Positions 43,411 to 56,220 of a stretch of DNA of 64,000 bases are shown here, piece after piece (position 1 is the stretch's first letter; the number at the start of each line of letters is the position of its first letter). The stretch spans positions 148,731-212,730 of the forward strand of contig CADCXA010000004.1 in assembly GCA_902806565.1 (NCBI GenBank). Direction: 5' to 3'. This DNA comes from Hypoxylon rubiginosum. Its lineage: Eukaryota > Ascomycota > Sordariomycetes > Xylariales > Hypoxylaceae. The position numbers and the translations under genes were made by a program. The notes beneath the pieces are model-generated. The model had not been told where the DNA came from, did no database searches, and saw only the letters and a list, made by a program, of their open reading frames with translations.

Positions 43411-44569
43411 ATGGCGGCCGACAGCGGCCGTCCTGGAGTACGTCTAGCCGCCCAGGTATGTTCCATCTGTAAATCCCGGAAGAAGAAATGTGACAAAGTG
43501 CTGCCCGGCTGTGGGTACTGCGTCCGGTAAGCCGATGGTTCCATGAAGCGAATAGCGGATGCTGAGGGAAACCATATGCTAGGAAAGGGCTAAACTGTGT
43601 AGGTATACGAATCACGGCCGCGGAATGATGCACCGGCAGCCCTTAACCACACGAGCCACACCAGTCCTGCTGCATTCTCCCCCTCGGCTTCGCCGCAGGC
43701 TATCCTACTGGAACCCGGAGCCACAGAGGCCAATCTGTACCGCCAGGTTCTTCATCTAATTCGTGAGACGGGCCAGTTCGTGGACGACATTAGCGCTCGC
43801 TATTTTCAGGGAATCCACCGCTACTTGCCCGTCAGCTCCCGAACCCGCTTCCACAAGAGCCTCATCACGCTAGGCGCCGTCCCATCGGCCGGCTTCTCTG
43901 CCCTTTTGCTAAGCATATGCCTAGCCACGTCGTCCTCGAGGGCCACCAATACCCGACCCTTCGACAGGCGGTCGCTCCATCTTGCTACCAGGTCTTTCTT
44001 AGCGCAAGTGCAAGTGTCCTTCCGGCCCTCCATTTACCTGATCCAGGCACGTCTCCTGCTAGCCGTATACGACTATATGCGTGGTCGGCCAGATGATGCC
44101 TTTGACTCTATTGCCGGCTGCGCCCGAATGGCTTATGCCGCCCGCCTCCACCTCTATAACCATCCGTCGCTACAGCCGCCGGGATTCCAGGAGGCTGCTA
44201 CCAATGTGGATACTGATGTAGACACGGATCTACAACTGGAAGCTAAAGAAGCAGCTAACACGTGGTGGGGAATCGCTATATGCGAACGGTAACGACCCTT
44301 TCTCTCCTCCATTTTTAGCTCCTTCTGATCATGTTTTCGGGTCACTCAATCTCTATTATACTAAATTCATGCTTCTGGCAGGACATTCTTCTGCGAGGTG
44401 ACGATTCCCGAGCAGCCGCTAGTTACCGTCATTCCCAATGAAGACGCCTTGCTCCCGACTGAGCACGCAATCCTCGAACAAGTTGAATATTTGGATTCTA
44501 ATTTAATTCCCCGCGTAACAGTTTTAAGCTTAAGCTTTGTTAATATAAAAAGGTTTAACCGCACCGCTT
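43411..44569 (+). pseudogene. Zn2Cys6 transcription factor, frameshifted and truncated
   Basis: The first part of a fungal zinc-cluster regulator. Exon 1 (43411-43526) encodes MAADSGRPG, then CSICKSRKKKCDKVLPGCGY, giving five of the six cluster Cys. An intron (43527-43582; GTAAGC donor, GCTAG acceptor) leads to VRKGLNCV, which supplies the sixth Cys. Immediately after, four extra bases (43602-43605, GGTA) shift the frame; without them reading continues through YESRPRNDAPAALN, then LYRQVLHLIRETGQFVDDIS, ARYFQGIHRYLPVSS (start of a fungal-specific TF domain) to WWGIAICER. A further intron (GTAACG donor at 44289, CTGGCAG acceptor ending at 44381) joins in phase to TFFCEVTIPEQPLVTVIP. About 50 codons later the AT-rich block begins and the domain is cut off. 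A different splice choice does not restore both the sixth Cys and the long frame. Confidence 0.75.
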
Positions 44570-45600
44570 AAGCGATTTAGCTTTTAGATTAAATGTTTAA
44601 CAGCTTTAAAATCTAAAGTTTTAATTTTAAATTAAATTAACTTAAAGTTTTAAATAATACTTTTTAAATATTTTTAAAGATTTTAATATAATAAAATAAA
44701 ATTTAATATAAATAATTTATAAATATTTATTAAAACTTATAAATTATTTATATATTTATTAATTATATAATTTATTTTTTAATTTAAAAAAAAGGTTTTT
44801 TAATTAGTTTTTTTTATATTATAAATAAATTTAAAATTTTTAAAAGTTTTAATTAATTAATTTTTTTTATTATTTTAAAAAAAAAATAATTTATATAATT
44901 TTATAAAACTTATTTTATATAAATTCTTTTATTTTATTTATATTATTATTAAATTTAAAATAATAAAATTATAAAATAAAATTAAAAAATATAAAGCAAT
45001 TTTAAATATTTAAATATTTTAATTTTTTTTAATAAGATTTTTTTTTTATTATTTTATTATATTTTAACATTTTATTTATTTTTATTTATAATTATATTAA
45101 AATAATAGTTTTTTTTTATAAAATAAAATATTTATAAGTTATATTATTATTAAATATAATTTAATTTAATTTATAGTTTTTTATTAATTTAAAATAAAAA
45201 AAAGTTATTAAAATAAAATTATATTTTTATAAAAGTTATTTTTAAAATAAAAATAATTAATTATTAATTAAATTAATAATAAAAAGTTATTAAAAAAGTT
45301 TTTATAAAAAAAATAATAATTAAATTTATTATAATTATTTTTAAAATTTAAAATAATAATAATTTTATTAATATTTATTAAATTAATTATTTTCTAAAAT
45401 ATTATAAAAAGGTTTTAATAAAAATAAAAGAATTTATAAATATAAAATATATATATTTATTATAATTTAAATATAATAAGCTTTAAATAATATAATAAAA
45501 ATAAAATAAAAATTTAAGTTAATATAAAACATAAGATATATTATATATATTATAAATTTTATAATTAAAATTATAACCGAGATTTTAAAAATTTAATTTT

Positions 45601-46515
45601 TATTATAAGTTATAATATTAATAAAGTTCTTAGTTTAAAAATAATAATAATAATTATAAAATAATTTAAATATATATATAAAATTTAAAGAAATCTTTTT
45701 ATATATTTAAAAAATAAATATATATTTAAAATAATAATTAAAAAAAGTAATTATAAAAGGAATTTACTTTTTTTTATATTTTTTATTTGTTTATATAAGT
45801 ATTTAAATATTTAATAAACTTTTAAATATTAAAAATATTATATAATTTTATAATATAATTTTTAATTTTTAATAGTTTTAATAATTTTTATTTAAATTTT
45901 ATATCTAGGTTATTTTTTAAGCTATAAGTTATAAATTATAATATTAATTTTTTTTTTAAAATTTTTATTTTAAAAATAAGTAAATGTTCTTTTATTAGTT
46001 TATTAATTTTTTTATTTTTTTAATATTTTGTTTTATATTTTGTTTTAATAATAATATATTTAATATAATTAATAAAAAAAAACAATCTATAAATAATTTT
46101 AACTTTTAAAATTTTAATTTATAAAAATAAATATAAAATAAAAATAAAAATAATAGTTAAAAATATATTATTTTTATTAATTATATTAAATAATTAAATA
46201 TTAATATTAATATTATATTTTATTTTTTTTATTTTAATGTAAATTTAAAATATATAATAGTTTTTTTTATATTAATAAAATATAATAAATATTTTATATA
46301 TTAATATTAATATAATAATATAATATATTAAAAATATAATTATATAATTTATATATATATATATAAATATTATTTTTAAAAAGGATAATTATATTTAAAA
46401 CTGAAATAATTATATTAATTTTTAATATATTATTTTTATTTTATTATTTTTTTACACTTTTTAATTAATTATATTATAATATATAATATAATAATTAAAT
46501 TTTATTTATTAATAT
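45601..46515. repeat. Long direct repeat R2, copy 1
   Basis: Two adjoining modules. Module A (45601-46325, with TAAAAAAAGTAATTATAAAA) and module B (46327-46515, with TATTAAAAATATAATTATAT) both recur about 9 kb downstream in the same orientation. Differences are mostly transitions. Confidence 0.75.
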
Positions 46516-48635
46516 TAATTAATAGTTAATTTAATAAGTTAATTATAAAATAATAAAATAATTATTTAAATAAAATACTTAAAAAAAAAGTAACGTTTTA
46601 ATTAATAAATTATTATTATATTAAAATATTTAATAAAAAAAATAAAATATAAATTTTTAAAAACTACCGCGCTTTAAATTTGAATTAATTTTATGTTATT
46701 TAAAAATTTTATTAATTTTATAAAAACTATTTAGATTTTTAAAAAAACGTAGCTTTTTAAATTTAAAAAGAATTATATTTAAAACTATATTTATTATATA
46801 TAAAAACCTTATTACTTTAATAAAAAAAAATCTTTTATATAATATAACTTTTTAAAACCTTATTTATTAAATGAAAAACTTTTTAAAAAAAACCTATTAT
46901 AATATTAAAAAATAAAAATAAGCGTGTATATTATTATTATTAAAATTTAAAAACCTGAAAAGTTTTCTTTTTTTTTTATTACTTAATTTAGTTATTTATT
47001 TATAAATTTTATTTATTTTTAATATAATTTTATTTTATTATAATTTAATTATTTAATTATTTAATATTAATAATTTTAAACTTTAAATTTATCTTTTAAT
47101 TTCTTTTTTTATAAATATATTATATAATTTTATAAATTTTAATTATTTTTTTATTATATTATATTTAAAAATTATTATAAAAATAACAACTTTAAATTTA
47201 TTTAGTTTTAAATTATAAAACTTATATATTATTATTAAATATATAAATATTAAATATAAATTTATTAAAGATATTAAAAACCTTAATAAAAATAAAATTA
47301 ATATTTATATTATAAAAACCTTTAAAATATACAACAACCGATTTTATAATAAAAATTTATAAATTAAATTTAAAAATAACTTTATAAAATAAACACGTTT
47401 ATATTTTTTAATAATAATATAAAAATTATATTAATAAGTTTATATTTATTTATATAACCACGGAATATATATAAAAAACTTATTAATAAAATTTATATTT
47501 AAGGTATTTTATAACGTTTTTATAGTAATTAAATTTTTATAATTCCTTGAAATTAAAATATAAAAATCTTTAAAAGAATAACTTTTAATATTTATATTAA
47601 TAAATAACTTATATTTTTATATTATAGTAAATTATAAAGTAATAAATATAAAAAAACTAATATTTATTTAATTATTAACTTTTATTATTTTTATATTATA
47701 AAACTTAATTTTATAAATTTTTATATTAATAGTATTTATATTATTAAAGATTTTAATATTAATAATATAATATTTTAAACTTATTTATAAATTAATAATA
47801 TAATAACTTACTTTTAAAATATATTTAAAAATAACGGAAATTTTAATAAAAATTATTAATTATAATTAAATATAAAAATTAATAACTTTATAATAATTTT
47901 ATAATAATTAATTAATATAATTAAATTAATATAATAACTTTTATTTAAAATAATAATTATTTTAAATATTATTTTATAAATAATATTTAAATTAATATAT
48001 TTTAATTTTATTTAATATATAAAATAATATTATTTTATAAATTTTTATTAACTTTATAAAAATATATAAAATTAAATAAAAATTTAAAAACAAGAAATAT
48101 AATATTTTAAACGATAAATTAAAATCCTTTAAAAAGTTATATAAAAAATTTAATATTTTATTTTATTAATATTATAAAATATATTTAATTATACTTAAAA
48201 ATAAAACATAAAAACTTTATTATAACTATTTAATTAAAAAGAACTTATTTTTTAAAATAATAATTAAATAAATAAAAGCTTAATTTTATATAATTAAAAA
48301 CTAATAAATATATAAAATTAAATTATAAACTATTAATATTAAAATTATTATAATAAAAAACCTTAAAAATAACCTTTTTATATATATTAAAATATTTATT
48401 AATTAAATTATAAAAATCTATAAAAACTTATTTATTAATAATAATAAAATTATTAATTTAAAAAAAAATATAATATTTATAGTTATAAAGTATTTAATTT
48501 TTAATATAATAATTTTATAATTATTTATTATATTTAATATTATATATTTTAATTTATATAATATAATAAGTGTTAATTATTAAAATAAAGTTATAAATAT
48601 ATATATAAATAAACTAAAAAAATAATTTTAAATTA

Positions 48636-48943
48636 TTATAAGGTGTATAAAATATATATATAATATATTAATTAAATTAACTTTATATTAATAAAAAAGT
48701 TAAATTTAAAAAAAAAATAAAAATATAAGTTAATAAAGCTCGCGATAATTTTAATAATTTAATAAACTAGTAAATTATATATATAAACCACTTTTAATAT
48801 ATTAATAATATTTAAATTTAATTTTAATTATATTAATAAATTATTTATATATTAATTATATTAGTTATTTTAACCATTAGGTATATTTAAAAAAAAGTTA
48901 AAAAAAACCACGTTTATAAAAATCTCTACTTATAATACGTAAA
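48636..48943 (+). repeat. Inverted repeat pair R3, copy 1
   Basis: About 308 bp that match the reverse complement of 62340-62648, with landmarks AAATTATATATATAAACCAC and TATTAATTATATTAGTTATT. The match ends sharply on both sides, which suggests a discrete element such as a solo LTR or MITE. Confidence 0.75.
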
Positions 48944-48966
48944 AATCTTTACTTATAATACGTAAT
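48919..48966. repeat. 24-bp unit repeated twice
   Basis: AAAAATCTCTACTTATAATA-CGT is followed by AAAAATCTTTACTTATAATA-CGT. The two units differ by one C/T change. They lie at one end of repeat R3 copy 1. Confidence 0.75.
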
Positions 48967-48988
48967 ATAAATTAATTAAATATATTAA

Positions 48989-49019
<31 letters not shown>

Positions 49020-52000
49020 ATTAAAAATATAATAAATTTAAATAAAATAAATTTAAAAATAATAAGTAATTTAATAATTAATATTATAATTAAAAATATT
49101 TTATATATAATAAATAAAAATATTAATTAATTAAATATTTAATAATAAATTAAAAAAATAAATAAATAATATAACGTAAGTATATTTAAAATAAAAAATA
49201 TAAAAATATTAATAATAAATTCGTTATATTTTTATATAAATATAAAAGAATAAAATTTAAAAAAATAAATTTAAAAAAAAATAACCAAGAAAAATATAAC
49301 ATTTAATATATATAATAAAATAATATTAATATATTTTTTAAAAAATTATAATTAATTTAATATATAATAAAATATAAAATTATAAATAATAAATACGTAG
49401 TAATAATATTAATAAACTAAATAATATATTATATTTTTATAAAATTAAATATTTTTAATAATTTTAAATTAATTAATTTATTATTTTTATTTTATTTAAA
49501 GGATATTATTATTACAAGTTTCGAAAAAATTATTATAAGAAATTTCTAGCGAATATTTTATTATATACTTTTATATTATATTAATTTTATATTATATTTA
49601 AATTAATTAATAAGGAATTAAGGTTTTTATTATATTTATTTAATTAGTTAAATTTATTTAGTTTTTTAATTAAATGTATTTATTTTAATAAGTTTTATTA
49701 TTTATTACCAGTTATTTAAGCTTTTATTTTTAACTTTAATTTTTTAATTATTAATTTAAAAGTATATATAAAAAAATATAACTTAAATTAAAAGTTTTAT
49801 ATAATTAAAAAGATTTTAATAATATTAATTATTAATTAACATAAGATTTAATAATATAAAATTAATAAGTTATTTAAATAAAAAAACATATTTAATATAT
49901 AATAATAATTTAATAATTATTTTATTAAATTTAAACCTAGTAATTTTCTTAAAAAAATTATATAAGTTTTATATAAATAAAATTTTAATTTAATTTAAAT
50001 ATAAAGTAATTTAAAAATTAAATTTATAATTTAATTAATTAAACTTTTAATAATATAATAATAAATTAATTTATTTATATATAATTATTTTTATACTTTT
50101 TATAACTTTTATAAAAACCTTAAGTTTAAATTTATATAAAAATATCTTTTTTATAATTTATAAGTTATTTTTTTAAATAAGTATTAATAACTTAGATTTA
50201 ATTAATTTTTATATATTATTATATTTTGTAAATAAATTCTATAACTAGCGAAATAAACCCTGGAAAAAAAAACCACGTATTTAAGCTCCCTGGAGTTTAT
50301 AAAAAGCCGTACCTTAAATATATAGCTTTTTTTTTTAAGGCGGCCGTGAAATTTTAATAAATTTATAATTATTTTATAATATTTTACTTTAAAAACTAAT
50401 ATTTATATAATTTTTAAAACATTATATTAAATATAAAAACTATAAACATATTAACTAAAAAAAGTTATAATTTAAAATATTTTAAAAAATATATTTAAAA
50501 ATTGATTTTAATATATTATTTATTAAAAACTATATAATATATTTTAATAATAACTTAAAATAATATAATATAAATATTATAAAAATATTAATCTTATTTA
50601 AAATTATTGTTTTTTAAATTATATTAACTAAAATATTTTTCTTTTAAAATCTTTATAATATAAATTAATATAATATATTTTTAAATAATATTAAAAATAT
50701 ATTTATTTATAAAAAAAAGAATATTTTATTATTTATAAATAAAAATATTTACAGTTTTTATTAAATAACCGTAATAATATAATAGCTTATTATTATTTAA
50801 CTAAAAAAAAACTTTAATAAATTTATTAATAATTTAATTATTTAATTATAAATTAATTATATAATATTTTTATTTAAATAAAATATAACGAAATTAAGTA
50901 AAAAATACTTAAAGAAATTAATAAATATTATTATTAATATTAAATACACGGTGTAACACCAGGATAATTTAAGTTTATAATAAAAATTAATATTAATTTT
51001 AATTATAATATTTATATAAATATAATATATTTAAATATTAAATTTATATTATATATAATTAATAAAGCTATATTATTTTAAGTAATTAAATTCCTTAAAA
51101 ATATAATAATTAAATATATTTAAAATACCTTAAAAATAATATAAATATATACTTATTTTAAATTATTAAATAATATTATTTATAATATAAATATAAACTT
51201 TATTAAAAATAAATTTATAATAAATATAAAAACATTTTATATTATTATTAAAAAAATATTAGTTAAAATATATAATTTAATTAGTTAATTTAAATAATAT
51301 TATAAATTATTATAATATACGTATAAAATTATAATAAAAAACTTTAAAGGAAATAATATAAATAATATATATATATTATAAATAACTGTTAAAATAATAA
51401 ATAATATTATAAAATTAAATAATTTTATATTAATATTATTTATTTTTAAAGTATATTTAAAATTAATAAAAAGTTTTTTACTTGCTTTTTTATTAATATA
51501 ATATATTACGACGGTAAAAAAATAATAATTAAAATATAAAAACTTAAAGTAAAATATTAAGTTATTAATATATTTATTATAAAAAATAAACTAAGTATTT
51601 TAAAAATTTTAAACCTTTTTTTTTAATTAAAAATCTAAATATATTAAAAAAATAAAAAATAAATAAGGCCTTATAAATTAATTACACGAAATAATAAAAC
51701 TTATATAATAAAAATAAATAATAAACTTATATATTTTTATATTATAATTATAAAGTTATATTTATAGGATAAAATAATAATAATATTTATAAATAATAAA
51801 TTTAAATTTAATTTAAAATCCGAAGTTAAATAAAATACTTATAAATTTAATACTAACTTTTTTAACGTAGTTTTAAAGTAATATAAACAACTATTAAAAA
51901 GTAAAAATAAATTAAAAATAACACTAGTAAATAATATTAATTATATAATATAAAAAATAATAATAAATAAGTAATTAATAATTTAATTAAAAAAGGAAAA

Positions 52001-55000
52001 TAAAATAATAATACCAGGTTAATTTTTTAAGGTATTAAATATATAAAAAATTAAATCACTTATTAATAAAAAAGTTTTTTTATTTAAAAAATATAACGAA
52101 TTAAAATATAATGGTAATAAACTTTTTAAATTTAAAATTATATAAAAAGTTAAAGAAAAGATAATAAATAATTTATATAAGAAATTATAATTTATTATAT
52201 AAAAATATAATAATTTTAATAAAAAATTTATTTTTATTTAATTTTTTATAATATAATAATTAAATTAATATATAATTATAATATTTATATTTATTTTTAT
52301 AATATTAAAAATATTAATATAATTATAAAATATAATATAAGTTTATATTTAATTAAATATAAATTTAAATTATATTATATTAATTAAACTTTTTATTAAA
52401 ATAATTTATTTTTATTTTAAAAACATTATTATAATTATTATTAAATTATTATATAATATTATAAAAGCCAGTATATATTAATAAGTTATATATTTTAAAT
52501 ATTATAAAAATTAATTATAAATAATAATTTTAATATATAATTTATACTTATTAATTACCGTAAAAAAAACCACTTCGATTTTATAAAAATATAAATAAAT
52601 AATATATTAAAAATATTAAATAAAGTATTTAATAAAACTAAAAATAACAAGTTTTATAAAATGAAATTTATAATAAAACTTAAAAATTATTTTACAGTGT
52701 AAAAATTATAATTATTTAATAGTTATATTTAGTTATTAAAAAAAAATAACACGTTATTATTACGTTAAAAAATATAAAATAAAAAAATTAAACTAATTAA
52801 ATATAATAATATTAATATAATTTAATAATATATATAATAATAAGTTTATAACGTATATATTATATTAATATATTAATTAAAAATAATATTTAATTTTTTA
52901 AAAATAATTTAACACCTAGAATTAAGTAAGAAAAATATTAATAAACTTAATAAATAACTTTTATAATAAATTAATAATTTATTATAAAATTTTAAATATT
53001 TATTTATTAATTTTAATATAGCTAAGGTTTTTATTTTTATAAATAAATTATTTATAAATAATAAAAATTTAAACTTTTAATTAAGCTTTAAAATATTTAT
53101 TATAAATAAATTAATATAAAATAACTTATTTATAATAAAAAATAATTTAATTTATTAAAACTTTATAAAATATAAATAAATAACTAATAATATATTAATA
53201 AATAAAATCTATATAATAATCTATAATATAAATATAAATATTATAATTAATATTATATTTTTATTAATATTTAATAAACTTAACGTTTTAATAATTTTAA
53301 TAGTTATTTATATTAATTTATTTTAATTTTATAAATACCTTATAAAATTAAGTATTATAAATAAAAAACAGTTTATAATTAATATTATATTATTATAATA
53401 ATTATATAAATATTATAAAATATATAATATTTATTAAATATATAATAAAAATAATTTAATAAATATAATAATTAAATTAAATATAAATAAAACATTTAAA
53501 AATTTTATTAATAATAATAATATTATAATAAAGTTTTAAAGATAAATAAAACGCGATTAAATATAAAAAGTATTAAAAATAATAAAAACCATTAAAATAA
53601 TAATTATAAAATTACTTTAAAATAAACTTTATATATTAATAATTATTTTTCTTTTTTTAAATTAAATAAATTAAATTTTAAACTAGTAATATTATTTTTA
53701 TAAAAAGTTAAATCTAGATTTTACTTATTATTATTAGTTTTTAACGTTTTTTTTTTATTATAACCACGTTTTATTAAAAAAGTTAAATTAACGGTTTTAT
53801 TATTATTTTTTTCCTTTTTTTTCTTATTTTTATTTTACTTATTAAAAAAAAAGAATAAAAAAGTTATAACATATAAACAAACATTTTATTAAAACAAGAA
53901 AATGATTAATATAAAAAAGCTATAAAAATAAAAAACATATAAAAATAATATATTTTAATAATTATAATAATAATTTTATAAAAAAAACATAGCTTTTATA
54001 TAATAAAACTTATTTAAAAATTATTTAATAAAAGTTTTTTATAAGTTTTATATAATTAATATAACTTATTTATAATAATAATAATTTATAAATTAATAAT
54101 TAAAAATGTTTTATAAAATTATTAAAACTTATTAATTATTATTATTAGTTAAATATAAAATCTTTTAATTTAAATTTTTATAAATTTAATATTAAATTAA
54201 ATAATTTTATAAGTTATTATTAAACGTTTTTTATATTTTATTATATTTTTATAATATCGTTAAATAACATATGTTTTATTTATATTTATATTATTTTATA
54301 TATTTTATAAAGCTTTTTTTAAATTATTTTAAAAGTTCTTAAAAATATTTTATTTTATTATATTAACTTTTATTTTATAGGTATATTATAAATTTATTAT
54401 TTATAAGGTAAATATTATTATTAATAATATAAAAAGTAATTATAATATAATTAATATAATTAATTTAAATAAATATTTATAAATAAATTAATTTTAATTT
54501 AATAATATTAAAAAAGTAATATTAACTTTTATATAAAGTTTCCACTTTTTAAAATAATAAACATATTTATTTAACGTATTTATTTTAAGTTAATAACAAT
54601 TATATATATAAATAAAAAAAATATATATATTTTTTATTTTATAATAAAATATATTATTATTATTATTTAATTATTAGTTTATAAAATAATAATAATAACG
54701 TTAATAAAAAATAATATTATAATTAATTATTATTTAAAAAAAAAAGTAATTTAAAAAAGAATAAATATAAATAAAAACTAAAAATAAAATAAAGATTTAC
54801 ACTTATAATATAAAAGCCACGTTATTTTTATATATTTTTTTAAATTTTTAATTTATTATAAAAATAATATAACTATTAATATATAATAATATTATTAATT
54901 TAAAGGTAATTAAAATAATAACACTTATTATAAATAACTTTATTTAATTATATAAAAAGAAAATATAATAAATATTTTATATATAATTATAATTTATTTT

Positions 55001-55062
55001 AAAAAATCATATTAACAATATATTAAAGTTACATGTTTAACTAATAAATAAAAAAAAAAATT

Positions 55063-56220
55063 ACTAATATTAAAAATATAATTATATAATTTATATATTT
55101 ATATATAAATATTATTTTTAAAAAAAATAACTATATTTAAAATTTAAATAGTTATATTAATTTTTAATATATTATTTTTATTTTATTATTTCTTTACACC
55201 TTTTAATTAATTATATTATAATATATAATATAATAATTAAACTTTATTTATTAATATAATAATTTTTATAAATTCTTTTAATTAATTAAATAAAAAAAAT
55301 AATTAATTATTTTTTTAAAAATATTAAATAAAAAACTTTTTATTTAAATTATAAATAGTAATAAATAAATTCATTTTTAAAATTCTTTAATTATAATAAT
55401 TATTATAAGTTATAACGTTAATAAGGTTTCTAATTTAAAAGTAATAATAATAATTATAAAATAATTTAAATATATATATAAAACTTGAAAATCTTTTTTT
55501 ATATATTTAAAAAATAAATATATACTTAAAATAATAATTAAAAAAAGTAATTATAAAAGGAATTTATTTTTTTTTATATTTTTTATTTATTTATATAAGT
55601 ATTTAAATATTAAAAATATTATATAATTTTATTATATAATTTTTAACTTTTAATAATTTTAATAATTTTTATTTAAGTTTTATATTTAAGTTATTTTTTA
55701 AATTATAAGTTATAAATTATAATATTATTTTCTTTTTTTAGGATTTTTATTTTAAAAATAAATAAATATTTTTTTATTAGTTTATTAATTTTTTAAATTT
55801 TCTTTTGTTTTTTTTTATATTTATATTTATTAATAATATATTTAATATAATTAAAAAAAAATAATTTATAGATAATTTTAATTCTTAAAATATTAATTTA
55901 TAAAAATAATAATTAAAAATATATTACTTTTATTAATTATATAAAATAATTAGGTATTAATATTAATATTATATTTTATTTTCTTTATTTTAATTTAAAT
56001 TTAAAATATATAACAGTTTTTTTTATATTAATAAAATATAATAAATGTTTTATATATTAATATTAATATAATAATATAATAATTTTTATAAATTCTTTTA
56101 ATTAATTAAATAAAAAGGATAATTAGTTATTTTTTTAAGAATATTAAATAAAGAATTTTTTATTTAAATTATAAATAATAATAAATAAATTAATTTTTAA
56201 AGTTTTTTAATTATAATAAT
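55063..56220. repeat. Long direct repeat R2, copy 2, rearranged
   Basis: Here module B (55063-55258) comes before module A (55401-56082), the reverse of copy 1. Module A is flanked on both sides by a 140-bp module C in direct orientation (55261-55400 and 56081-56220, starting AATTTTTATAAATTCTTTTA). The B-C-A-C order suggests nested insertion or recombination between elements. Confidence 0.7.

Noticed and set aside
46900..54000. Possible reverse transcriptase or gag remains in the AT-rich block
   Set aside because: All frames are full of stops and no conserved residues could be placed; naming an element family would be a guess.
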